Shown here one piece after another: positions 53,108 to 61,695 of a stretch of DNA of 64,000 bases. The notes beneath the pieces were generated by a model. That model did not search any database. It was given only the letters and a program-made list of their open reading frames with translations, and had not been told where the DNA came from. Source of the stretch: Bacteroidota bacterium (GTDB taxonomy: Bacteria > Bacteroidota > Bacteroidia > Chitinophagales > Chitinophagaceae); assembly GCA_023386555.1 (NCBI GenBank), contig JAEWJK010000011.1, forward strand, positions 1 to 64,000. Direction: 5' to 3'. The translations under genes were made by a program, and so were the position numbers. The first letter of the stretch is position 1; every line of letters starts with the position of its first letter.

Positions 53108-53971
53108 ATGATCACTGATAACAAACCCCTCATACAATTTGGCTGGCTGCGAGTGCTGCTTTATACTTTTCTTACACTACTGCTGGTATTTGCCATCACA
53201 CTTACGTTAGAAATAGTTCTTGCTTCAAAAGATATTGAAACTTCAGAGGATGGATCGTTATTAGATTTCATTGCGTTCTACATGATTGTGGCAGTTGTTT
53301 TATCAGGTAGTGCATTTTTATTCAGGCGATTTATTGATAGACAAACAATCGCTTCAATGGGTTTCAAATGGAAATCAAACAAGCATCATGCTGCTGCAGG
53401 TTTTTTTCTCGGCATTTTATTATTGTGCATTGGTGCAATAATATTAGTGATGATGCAGGTGCTATTTTTTACCGGTGTTGAAGTTAACATCAGCAATTTA
53501 TTATTGTCATTAATTCTGTTCATACTTGTTGCATTCACAGAGGAAATTGCATTTCGGGGTTATATTCTCAATAACCTTATGCAAAGCATGAACAAATGGC
53601 TGGCACTGGCCATTTCAGCATTGCTTTTTGCATTGTTTCATTCTTCTAATGACAATGTGAGCATCATTGCACTGCTGAATATTTTTGTCGCAGGATTTTT
53701 ATTAGGCATTAATTATCTCTTCACTAAAAACCTATGGTTTGCTATCCTGTTTCATTTCAGCTGGAACTTTTTCCAGGGACCGATCCTTGGTTTTGAAGTA
53801 AGCGGATTTGCTGCTTCCGGTCTTTTTCAACAAACCATGAAAGGTCCTGATCTTATTACTGGTGGTGATTTTGGATTTGAAGGTTCTGTGATATGTTTGG
53901 TTATAAACACGATTGCCACACTAAGTCTCATTTATTATTACGCAGGTAAAAAAAGACAGTTTGACATTTGA
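53108..53971 (+). CDS. CPBP family intramembrane metalloprotease
   Basis: 287 aa from the ATG at 53108. Six or more membrane helices; motif 1 is EEIAFRGYIL (Glu-Glu and Arg) and motif 2 is ALFHSSND (His). Third conserved region is FHFSWNFFQG. Similar to type II CAAX prenyl endopeptidases; substrate unknown. Confidence 0.88.
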   Translation: MITDNKPLIQFGWLRVLLYTFLTLLLVFAITLTLEIVLASKDIETSEDGSLLDFIAFYMIVAVVLSGSAFLFRRFIDRQTIASMGFKWKSNKHHAAAGFFLGILLLCIGAIILVMMQVLFFTGVEVNISNLLLSLILFILVAFTEEIAFRGYILNNLMQSMNKWLALAISALLFALFHSSNDNVSIIALLNIFVAGFLLGINYLFTKNLWFAILFHFSWNFFQGPILGFEVSGFAASGLFQQTMKGPDLITGGDFGFEGSVICLVINTIATLSLIYYYAGKKRQFDI

Positions 53972-54029
53972 ATAAATGATCTTCTTTTAAAAGATTGTTT
54001 AACTTAACGCAACCAAAACCAACTGAAAT

Positions 54030-54581
54030 ATGAAACGTACTATTCTCGGTGCTGTAATAGGTGCCATAATTTTATTTGTATGGCAATTTCTTTCATGGGG
54101 ACTTATCAATTTTCATGAAAAAGCCCAGCAATACACACCTAACCAAGATGCAATTTTATCTGCCTTGGCAGCCAATCTTCCTGGAGAAGGAGGTTATCTT
54201 CTTCCTAATGTTCCTGCAAATGCAACAGAAGAAGAACAAAATAAATTGTGGGAAGACATGAAAGGTAAACCCTGGGCCTCTGTTCAATACCATAAATCAC
54301 ATAACCAAAGCATGGCAATGACCAGTACAAGACAGATCATTGTAAACTTTATTATCGTTTGGCTATTTTGTTGGCTGGTTCAGAAGTTCAATATTAGAAG
54401 CTTTACCAATATTTTTCTGAGCGGACTTGCAGTAGGATTGATCGTATTTCTTAATTCACCTTATACCGGAAGCATATGGTACGAATGGTTTGATACGATG
54501 GCTCATTTTCTTGATGCAATGGTTTGCTGGGGACTTATCGGACTTGTGATAGGAGCCTTATTTAAACACAAAACAGCCTAG
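54030..54581 (+). CDS. Membrane protein of unknown function, 183 aa
   Basis: Four hydrophobic helices (about 5-25, 100-118, 126-142, 157-178) around a periplasmic loop (26-95) with DAILSALAANLPGEGGYLLP. I do not recognise a family. Follows the CPBP gene after 58 bases, same strand. Confidence 0.7.
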   Translation: MKRTILGAVIGAIILFVWQFLSWGLINFHEKAQQYTPNQDAILSALAANLPGEGGYLLPNVPANATEEEQNKLWEDMKGKPWASVQYHKSHNQSMAMTSTRQIIVNFIIVWLFCWLVQKFNIRSFTNIFLSGLAVGLIVFLNSPYTGSIWYEWFDTMAHFLDAMVCWGLIGLVIGALFKHKTA

Positions 54582-54600
54582 ACATATATCGTGTAAAAAC

Positions 54601-54632
54601 AAAAAGGTTCAGACAAACATCTGAACCTTTTT
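54601..54632. terminator. Bidirectional terminator
   Basis: AAAAAGGTTCAGA and TCTGAACCTTTTT pair around six bases. Lies between the 54030 gene and the converging FKBP gene. Confidence 0.85.
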
Positions 54633-54652
54633 CTATTTTCTATCAAAACAAA

Positions 54653-55105
54653 TTAAAGCGTAATAATCCTGCTTTTACTTTCAATATCTACTAACTCAAT
54701 ATCAAATACAAGATCCTTTCCTGCTAGCTGGTGATTTGCATCGAGTGTGATCGTTTCATCTTTTACCCCAACTATTGTTACCGGAAATTGTTGTCCCGAT
54801 CCATTGTTCATCATCAGTTGCATTCCGATCTCTGGCTGCATATCTTCCGGAAAACGCTCTTTCGGAAAATCCATGACCAGTTCATCTACTTTCGGGCCGT
54901 AAGCTTCTTCTGCAGGAATGTTCACTGTTTTTTTATCACCCACAGCCATTCCCATTACACCATTATCAAAACCCGGAATAACCGCTCCGGCACCTACTTC
55001 AAATTCCAAAGGATCACGACCTTCGCTGCTGTCGAAAGTAGTTCCATCTGTTAACTTACCATGATAATGTACTTTCACTTTATCACCTTGTTTTACCTGT
55101 TGCAT
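54653..55105 (-). CDS. FKBP-type peptidyl-prolyl isomerase, SlyD-like
   Basis: 150 aa. FKBP fold (KVHYHGKLTDGTTFDSS) with the insert-in-flap region (about 70-125) of SlyD. The His-rich tail of E. coli SlyD is absent. It speeds proline isomerisation and acts as chaperone. Confidence 0.92.
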   Translation of the reverse strand: MQQVKQGDKVKVHYHGKLTDGTTFDSSEGRDPLEFEVGAGAVIPGFDNGVMGMAVGDKKTVNIPAEEAYGPKVDELVMDFPKERFPEDMQPEIGMQLMMNNGSGQQFPVTIVGVKDETITLDANHQLAGKDLVFDIELVDIESKSRIITL

Positions 55106-55126
55106 ATTTTGTAATTTTTTGTTTGG

Positions 55127-55176
55127 AAGCCAGCTTACAGATCACATCTCAACTTCCGTTGCGTCGCACACTTCAG
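55127..55176 (-). repeat. REP-like element, copy 7
   Basis: Minus-strand CTGAAGTGTGCGACGCAACG followed by AGCTGGCTT. Confidence 0.6.
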
Positions 55177-55290
55177 CAGAAGGAATACTTTTCAACTCGT
55201 AAGGCGTAACAAGGCTGAATTCAGCCGGCAAGGTAACAACAGAACCCGCTCCATACAATTAATTCTTATCTTTCGCCATCAAGTTTAACT

Positions 55291-56535
55291 ATGCGAATTT
55301 TTCTTTCCATTCTGTTATTGTCGTTCAGCATATCTGCTCTTGCCCAAAAAACTGATACTAAAGTTATTACAGGAGCCGACAGAACTGAGGTATATGTGCC
55401 AATGCTTAAGAATAAAAGAGTAGCTGTATTTGCCAATCATACGGCAGTTGTAGGTTCATCGCACCTTGTAGATACATTACAGAAGCTGGGCGTAAATATT
55501 GTGAAAGCTTTTGGTCCTGAACATGGTTTTCGTGGTACTGCAGATGCAGGACAGAAATTAGATAATTATATCGATAAGGCTACCGGCATTCCGGTGATCT
55601 CGTTATATGGTAAAAAACGTAGACCTTCTGCAGAAGACCTTGCTAATGTTGATATACTCATATTCGATATACAGGATGTAGGTGTAAGATTCTATACTTA
55701 TATCTCCTCATTAGAAGAATATATGGAAGCTGCATTTGAAAACAGCAAACCGTTACTTATTCTCGATCGCCCAAATCCGAATGGCCATTATGTTGACGGA
55801 CCTGTGTTAGACCCTGCTTACAAAAGTTTTGTCGGCATGCAACCTGTACCTGTGGTGTATGGAATGACGATAGGCGAATATGCATTTATGATTGCTGGTG
55901 AAAAATGGTTATCGAAAAAAGCCAATGAGAAACATAGTTATTATCAAACAGCAGAGAACTCTGTCGATACACCTTTTCATTTTTTGGTGATAAAGTGTAA
56001 GAATTATGATCATACCACCAAGTATGAATTACCTGTAAAGCCTTCTCCGAACTTACCTGATTATGCTTCTGTTTATTGGTATCCTTCCACTTGTTTTTTT
56101 GAAGGAACCGTATTAAGTGAAGGCAGAGGAACTGATCATCCTTTCTGCATATTCGGTCATCCATCTCTGCCAAAAAACCTCTATTCATTTACACCTACTT
56201 CGAGAGACGGTGCAACCAATCCGAAACTAAAAGACAAGAAAAGCTACGGCTGGAATTTATATGGCAGCAAGGAACAGGTTTTAAAACAAGTGAATAATCA
56301 ACTTCAATTAAAATATCTGATCCAGGCCTATCAGCTATTCCCAGATAAAGACAGCTTTTTTATCCATCCTAAAACCGGGCAATATTTTTTTGACAAGTTG
56401 GCCGGTGATGACCAGTTAAGAAAACAATTGATGGCTGATAAAACAGAAGCTGAAATAAGATCTAGCTGGCAACCAAAACTTGATGCGTTTAAAAAGATCA
56501 GGAAAAAATACCTGATGTATAAAGATTATGAATAA
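55291..56535 (+). CDS. DUF1343 protein, NamZ-like exo-muramidase
   Basis: 414 aa; signal peptide ends in SALAQ. Family segments: FGPEHGFRGTADAGQ, DIQDVGVRFYTYISS, LDRPNPNG and YPSTCFFEGTVLSEGRGTDHPF. DUF1343 includes NamZ, which removes N-acetylmuramic acid from peptidoglycan fragments. Shares a TAATG overlap with algH. Confidence 0.9.
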   Translation: MRIFLSILLLSFSISALAQKTDTKVITGADRTEVYVPMLKNKRVAVFANHTAVVGSSHLVDTLQKLGVNIVKAFGPEHGFRGTADAGQKLDNYIDKATGIPVISLYGKKRRPSAEDLANVDILIFDIQDVGVRFYTYISSLEEYMEAAFENSKPLLILDRPNPNGHYVDGPVLDPAYKSFVGMQPVPVVYGMTIGEYAFMIAGEKWLSKKANEKHSYYQTAENSVDTPFHFLVIKCKNYDHTTKYELPVKPSPNLPDYASVYWYPSTCFFEGTVLSEGRGTDHPFCIFGHPSLPKNLYSFTPTSRDGATNPKLKDKKSYGWNLYGSKEQVLKQVNNQLQLKYLIQAYQLFPDKDSFFIHPKTGQYFFDKLAGDDQLRKQLMADKTEAEIRSSWQPKLDAFKKIRKKYLMYKDYE

Positions 56536-57029
56536 TGGAGCTACAGGGAAAAATACTGTCAGCCTCTGCTGCATTGGATGGTTCATGGTTTGAGAAGGCT
56601 ATGATTTTTATAACAGAGCACAATCAAAATGGTGCAACCGGTTTCGTTCTCAATAAACTTTTTTCACGAAAGCTAAATGAGCTGGAAGAATTTAAACATG
56701 CTGCAGCAATTGATATTTATACGGGAGGACCGGTAGCGAATGAACAATTATTTTTTCTCCATTCATCTCCTGGGAATATTCCTGGTGGAATTAACATTAC
56801 TGCAAATATTTACCAGGCTGGTGATTTTAAAAAAGCAATAGCGTTACTCAGTAATGGACAAATATCCTCAACAAAAATAAAAATCTTCATCGGCTATTGT
56901 GGATGGAATAGTAATGAACTGGAAGCTGAAATTGAAGAAGGCAGTTGGAAGTTAATTCATGCTCCGGTAGAAATTATATTCAAAACTGTAAATTATAATT
57001 TGTGGAATGAGTGGAACAAGGGTGAATAA
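56535..57029 (+). CDS. YqgE/AlgH family protein
   Basis: 164 aa. Family fold: FEKAMIFITEHNQNGATGFVLNK, GGPV, FIGYCGWNSNELEAEIEEGSW. Its biochemical role is not settled. The gene tail (from 56981) is duplicated just downstream. Confidence 0.9.
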   Translation: MELQGKILSASAALDGSWFEKAMIFITEHNQNGATGFVLNKLFSRKLNELEEFKHAAAIDIYTGGPVANEQLFFLHSSPGNIPGGINITANIYQAGDFKKAIALLSNGQISSTKIKIFIGYCGWNSNELEAEIEEGSWKLIHAPVEIIFKTVNYNLWNEWNKGE

Positions 57030-57223
57030 CAAGCCTCGATTGGCTCTTTTTGTATTTGCTGGTGTATACACCAAATTGGTTCTAAGATGTCCTACACTTT
57101 TAAAGTGTAGGACATCTGTATAAAATTTCAAAACTGCAAATATAATTTGTGGAATGAATGGAACAAGGGTGAATAACAAGCCTTCAATTGGCCCTTTTGT
57201 ATTTGCTGGTGTATGCACCAAAT
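56981..57223. repeat. Duplicated algH tail
   Basis: 56981-57076 and 57129-57223 are near-identical and include the last 16 codons of algH plus downstream sequence. The second copy has no start and is not coding. Confidence 0.85.
57086..57116. repeat. Perfect palindrome, copy 1
   Basis: GATGTCCTACACTTT and its reverse complement flank a single central T. The flanks TTGGTTCTAA and TGTATAAAAT are shared with copy 2. Confidence 0.85.
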
Positions 57224-57294
57224 AAACTTTCCTTATCGTATTCCTGGCTCTTTCCTCATTCTATCACCTTACGTTTGGTCTTTGTTGGTTCTAA

Positions 57295-57325
57295 GATGTC
57301 CTACACTTTAAAAGTGTAGGACATC
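57295..57325. repeat. Perfect palindrome, copy 2
   Basis: Same 15-base arms as copy 1, with A rather than T at the centre. Confidence 0.85.
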
Positions 57326-57342
57326 TGTATAAAATCATTTTA

Positions 57343-58872
57343 TCATTGTACAATCAGCTTCTGAACTTTCAATTCATTATCCGAACCAATAATTTTTACA
57401 AGATAAATTCCTTTGTTAAGCGAAGTAATATTTATATGTACAATATTGCTGCCATTCAACTTTACATTCATCATCATTCTTCCTGCAATGTCCGTTATTA
57501 TCACTTTCCTGGTATCTCCCGCTTCTATTATCGTTACCACATCTTTAGCAGGGTTGGGATAAATGCGAATATTTTTTACGGCACCATCAATCTTTATTTG
57601 CTCTATTGAGGTGTACATTGTCTTACCATCTTTATCTACACTTTCAATCCGGTAATAATTCACTCCTGCATGTGGGTACTGGTCAGTGAAACTATACTCA
57701 TTCATTGATCTGTTCTTTGCAAAAGCTTTTCCTACCGTAAAGAATGCAATCCCATCTTTACTTCGCTGGATATTGAAATGAGAAACATTTACTTCATTAG
57801 CTGTGGTCCAGCTATTCAGCACTCCTTGCCCCTCTCTGTTGGAGAGGGGTTGGGGTGAGGTCTTATAGCTTATAAACTGCAATGGCAACGGCTGCACATT
57901 CACATATACCGTATCCCTGCTGTAGTTACCACATACCGTTTGCTCTATTACATAAAACGTATTGGTAGTTGGCGTTACTGTCAGCCCCGGTACTCCGGTA
58001 GCTATCACATTTGCATTGCTGTTATACCAGGTAACACCGGTTAACCCTGTAGTATAACTTCCCACATAAGTACTACTTCCGGTGGGTATGGTTCTGTCGG
58101 GTCCCGCATCTGCCGGTAAAGGAAAACTGTCCAGGGGTATTACGGTTACATCGTCTATATAATAGATAGACCCATTATAGCCAGAAGGCTGTATTTGTTG
58201 TGTTGCTGTCTGGCTGTTGTAATGAAAGTTACCCAGCGTTAAATACTTCTCAGCTCCTTGCGCTGTAAATACACCACTTACTTTTACCCAGTTAAATGTA
58301 TCGGTGATTATGTGAGCATTTTGAATTTGTGGATTAGCTATTAGCAGCTCAACTAATGGAATTGCATTTGTATCTACATAAATAGGGTTATGAGTAAATA
58401 GCATTGACTGATTATTACTGGCAATTCGATTAGTATTAACCAAGCTAACATAGTACTCTCCATAATAGCATTTCCCTTGAATCAAACTTTCCAAAAGCTC
58501 CACCTGAAAGTAATTTCTTGCGTCCGCTCCGTTATAAAAAAACATTGCAATATAAGCCTCTCCTGTTCTTGCAGATTGATAGCTTCCTCCGCCCACACCA
58601 TTTCCAGGAACACCTGATATGCCGTTCATAGCGCAAGCATTTAGGTAAGCTGCGTAACGCAAGTCTGGCTTATACCAAGTATCGGGTTTAGCACTCCGAA
58701 GTTCGTTAGACGTGGTACCACTTGGGCAAATGGTGTATTGCTCAAAACTACGATTCGGCACTAAATTATATTGGCTGCCTTGAGCATTAATTATGACAGA
58801 AACCAGTAAAAAATACCAAAGCAACAAGTGCTGCTTTGGTAAATTATAAGCTATTTGAATGTACTTGATCAT
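57343..58872 (-). CDS. T9SS type A sorting domain protein
   Basis: 509 aa; N-terminal signal (LLLWYFLLVSVIINAQG). Residues 35-265 look like a carbohydrate-binding or gliding-type domain. A C-terminal sorting domain (about 430-509, IRIYPNPAKD and KGIYLVKI) directs secretion by the type IX system. A hairpin repeat is inserted in frame near residue 345 (SPQPLSNREGQG). Confidence 0.85.
   Translation of the reverse strand: MIKYIQIAYNLPKQHLLLWYFLLVSVIINAQGSQYNLVPNRSFEQYTICPSGTTSNELRSAKPDTWYKPDLRYAAYLNACAMNGISGVPGNGVGGGSYQSARTGEAYIAMFFYNGADARNYFQVELLESLIQGKCYYGEYYVSLVNTNRIASNNQSMLFTHNPIYVDTNAIPLVELLIANPQIQNAHIITDTFNWVKVSGVFTAQGAEKYLTLGNFHYNSQTATQQIQPSGYNGSIYYIDDVTVIPLDSFPLPADAGPDRTIPTGSSTYVGSYTTGLTGVTWYNSNANVIATGVPGLTVTPTTNTFYVIEQTVCGNYSRDTVYVNVQPLPLQFISYKTSPQPLSNREGQGVLNSWTTANEVNVSHFNIQRSKDGIAFFTVGKAFAKNRSMNEYSFTDQYPHAGVNYYRIESVDKDGKTMYTSIEQIKIDGAVKNIRIYPNPAKDVVTIIEAGDTRKVIITDIAGRMMMNVKLNGSNIVHINITSLNKGIYLVKIIGSDNELKVQKLIVQ
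57821..57863. repeat. Hairpin repeat inserted in the T9SS gene
   Basis: CCCCTCTC and GAGAGGGG flank a short loop, followed by TTGGGGTGAGGTC. The translated piece does not fit the domain around it. A related copy lies at 60593-60630. Confidence 0.75.
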
Positions 58873-59513
58873 TGAATCACCAGCTTCCTTGTTTCACTTG
58901 TGCCATCTTTAACGGTTACTTTCACCAGAAATACACCTTTGCCAAAAGTACTCACGTTTAATTGTATATTGCCCACACCCCCTAATTGTTTGTTTAAAAC
59001 AATTCTGCCACTAATATCAAATACCTGTACCTGCTTCATACCGGCAAAACCAATATTTACAATATTTGTTGCAGGGTTAGGATATAGTAATAAATTTCTG
59101 GTTTCTATATCTTGTGCAACAGGTTTTTTTGCCGGTTGTTTCACTCTAACGAATGAAGGCCTGCTTCCGCCACGAGCTGCCATTCCTTCACAGTTGTTTG
59201 TAAACTCGTTGATCTTTTGCGTCATTGCATTGTACAGATTTCTTACCGCATAGATAATTGTTCCGGAAGTAAGCGGACATTGATTTGCGAGTTCTAATAT
59301 CTCACTTTCTTCAGGCTTCCATTCAGGATTATTATACATTTCAACCAACCATTCGAAATATCTCTGATATGCTTCATTCTGAGCACTATTCTCTTCTGGC
59401 CAATAATCCAATAGAATCTGCACAGCTTCCATATCACCCTCGGATAGTTTCTGACCTGCATAGTGTATAAAGTCTAAACTCGTCCACTGGTTATCATATA
59501 AAAATTGCTGCAA
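58869..59513 (-). pseudogene. T9SS sorting domain protein, probably 5'-truncated
   Basis: 214 codons, ending with a type A sorting domain (LLLYPNPATNIVNIG and KGVFLVKVTVKDG). The frame begins at a TTG, with an in-frame TAA 11 codons before it; no ATG or signal peptide is present, though the protein should be secreted. It overlaps the 57343 gene by 4 bases. It is likely the tail of a longer gene that lost its front. Confidence 0.65.
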
Positions 59514-59624
59514 ACTATTACTGTTAACGAGAAGGTCTCTGTTTTATAAAAAACTTCATCAGTAATTTCTGTTGATGCTTCAGTACCACAAACAATACTA
59601 TAGGAACGAGCAAAACAAATCACT

Positions 59625-60299
59625 TTACTTAATACCACTTCCAATCACCACCATTCCTGTTGCATCTGCATTTTCAATGATACTCCGTCCCTCCATTCCA
59701 ACCCCATAAATAAATATAACAAAAGGCAGCTTAGGCTTGCCGGTGCATACCACTTCTAAACGAATGCTTTTCGTTTTTAAGTTGGTAACCTGTGGCTCGC
59801 TTTCATAACGGGTAAATTTGCCCTTATCCTCATCAATAAACAGTACAACTGCATGTAAACGTACTGCATTAAAGGATTTCCCCTTTCGCCGGGTCCATTC
59901 AGTTAGAAATATCCCCTCAAGCTGTATAGTCAGTGTATTTCTTTTAAACGCATAGCTCGGTGTAAAATCCGCTACAGTCTTCAGCAAATGCAGTGCATTC
60001 ACTTCAAACCCTTCAAGCCAGTCTTTCGTCCACCACCCCTCTGCAAGTTCACTGCCACGCAATAAATGACCCTTAAGCCTGTTATATAACGTACCATCGT
60101 AAAAATATTTTCGCTCTGCAGTAATACCTTTCTGCATTGCTCCGGCAATTCTGTTTACACGAGGCATTTTATTGCTGTTACGGGTCAGTGTTTTATTTAC
60201 AGGCTTTGTCCCGGTCAGCTTTCGCAGGTAATGTCCATACCGCCCTTTTACCAGTTCATAGCCTTCAGGTATCACACCCTTATATTTCATATCATCCAA
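59625..60299 (-). CDS. Unknown protein, 224 aa
   Basis: A basic N-terminus (GYELVKGRYGHYLRKLTG and SNKMPRVNRIAGAMQKG) precedes a strand-rich part. No signal. Composition and layout are like the 2736-3527 gene. No function assigned. Confidence 0.65.
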   Translation of the reverse strand: MDDMKYKGVIPEGYELVKGRYGHYLRKLTGTKPVNKTLTRNSNKMPRVNRIAGAMQKGITAERKYFYDGTLYNRLKGHLLRGSELAEGWWTKDWLEGFEVNALHLLKTVADFTPSYAFKRNTLTIQLEGIFLTEWTRRKGKSFNAVRLHAVVLFIDEDKGKFTRYESEPQVTNLKTKSIRLEVVCTGKPKLPFVIFIYGVGMEGRSIIENADATGMVVIGSGIK

Positions 60300-60340
60300 A
60301 TTATAAGAGAAAGTTACTGATTATCGTAGAATTATAATAT

Positions 60341-60401
60341 TACTGTAGCGATACTGCAGTGATGCTCTAACGATACTCCAGTGATGCTGTAACGACGCAC
60401 C
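60341..60401. repeat. 22-bp tandem repeat, 2.8 copies
   Basis: Units TACTGTAGCGATACTGCAGT (plus GA) at 60341, TGCTCTAACGATACTCCAGT (plus GA) at 60363, and a partial third at 60385. Confidence 0.8.
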
Positions 60402-60584
60402 TTCATACACCCTCCGCAGGCCCCTTATGTGTCTTTCGGGCTACCTTCAATCCACTCCCTATCCTCAGAGTACCCTCTCCTATTCCAGGCCCTTTCCCCA
60501 GATATAGTCAGAGGTATCGTAACCCACTTATCCTCAATTCTCCTTTCAAAAACAATAAAGTAAAAAAGTGGTTGCGAATTACAA

Positions 60585-60644
60585 CTACGAATGTCCCGCT
60601 CCTTTTGGAGAAGGGTTGGTGAGGTCTCTAAACATAATTCGTAG
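60585..60644. repeat. Hairpin repeat, intergenic copy
   Basis: Outer arms CTACGAAT and ATTCGTAG pair exactly. Inside is CTCCTTTTGGAGAAGGGTTG then GTGAGGTCTC, related to the repeat in the T9SS gene. Confidence 0.65.
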
Positions 60645-60737
60645 CACCCCCTTAACAATAAAATCGAACAAAAAGGGATGGTTGAGGATACAATTATTTC
60701 AACGCTCTATCCAAACTTCAAAAATGAAACGCTTCTA

Positions 60738-60745
60738 TACATTTG
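60738..60745 (+). promoter_or_regulatory. Bacteroidota -7 box close to the fmt start
   Basis: TACATTTG fits TAnnTTTG and ends 4 bases before the ATG at 60750. The transcript may have little or no leader. Confidence 0.5.
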
Positions 60746-60749
60746 CAGC

Positions 60750-61694
60750 ATGAAGCTGAATAAACTCCGGATTGTTTTTATGGGTACACCAGAATTTGCT
60801 GTAGCCTCTTTAGATGCTTTGGTTAAAGCTGGCTGCAACATTGTTGGTGTTATTACAGCACCTGATAAACCTGCAGGCAGAGGAATGAAACTTACAGAGA
60901 GTGCTGTTAAGAAATATGCTGTTGAACAAGGTCTCCATATTTTACAACCGGAGAAACTAAAATCGCCTTCGTTCCTGGCGGATCTAAAAAATCTAAATAC
61001 AGATCTTCAAATTGTAGTTGCATTCAGAATGTTACCTGAGGTTGTTTGGAATATGCCACCCATGGGCACGATCAATTTACATGGATCATTACTGCCACAA
61101 TACAGAGGTGCTGCACCCATTAATTGGGCTGTGATCAATGGTGAAAAAGAAACAGGTGTAACAACTTTCAAACTAAAACATGAGATTGACACCGGAGATA
61201 TTTTACTGCAGGAAAAATTTGCAATCGGTGAAGATGAGTCAGCTGGTGAAATTCACGACCGAATGAAAGAGATTGGTGCTGCACTACTTGTTGAAACCGT
61301 AAAAGGTTTGGCAGAAGGTAATGTTACAGAAAAATCTCAGTTGGACCGAGACGGTCAGACGGAGTTAAAACATGCACCGAAAATATTCACCGAAACCTGT
61401 AAGATCAACTGGAATAAAACAGCCGAAGAAATTCATAATCTCATCAGGGGATTGTCTCCTTTTCCGGGAGCATTAACAACATTAAACAATAAGATACTAA
61501 AGATATACCGTAGCAATAAAGAGATCACTACACCAACACATGAAATGGGTGAAGTGATCACCGATGGTAAAAGCTATATTAAATATTGTTGTAGCAACGG
61601 ATACATTCATGTGTTAGATCTGCAATTAGAAGGAAAGAAAAGAATGTTAGCAGAAGATTTTTTGAGAGGTTATCGTTTTACTGCTGAAACGTAG
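60750..61694 (+). CDS. fmt: Methionyl-tRNA formyltransferase
   Basis: 314 aa from the ATG at 60750. Formyl-folate binding domain (IVFMGTPEFAVASLDAL, LHGSLLPQYRGAAPINWA with the catalytic Asn/His region) and a C-terminal tRNA-binding domain. It formylates initiator Met-tRNA. Converges with the next gene. Confidence 0.95.
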   Translation: MKLNKLRIVFMGTPEFAVASLDALVKAGCNIVGVITAPDKPAGRGMKLTESAVKKYAVEQGLHILQPEKLKSPSFLADLKNLNTDLQIVVAFRMLPEVVWNMPPMGTINLHGSLLPQYRGAAPINWAVINGEKETGVTTFKLKHEIDTGDILLQEKFAIGEDESAGEIHDRMKEIGAALLVETVKGLAEGNVTEKSQLDRDGQTELKHAPKIFTETCKINWNKTAEEIHNLIRGLSPFPGALTTLNNKILKIYRSNKEITTPTHEMGEVITDGKSYIKYCCSNGYIHVLDLQLEGKKRMLAEDFLRGYRFTAET

Positions 61695-61695
61695 A

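Larger units (their letters stand above)
57030..57342. other. Gene-free repeat region after algH
   Basis: Holds the algH tail duplicate and two copies of a 48-bp palindromic element. A weak terminator may follow algH (AGCC and GGCT with TTTTT). Confidence 0.7.
60300..60749. other. Gene-free region before fmt
   Basis: Contains a 22-bp tandem repeat, the second hairpin-repeat copy and the fmt promoter. A minus-strand frame at 60425-60658 is read through the repeat and is not convincing. Confidence 0.6.

Noticed and set aside
60425..60658. Minus-strand frame of 77 codons
   Set aside because: It crosses the intergenic hairpin repeat and has no support from composition.
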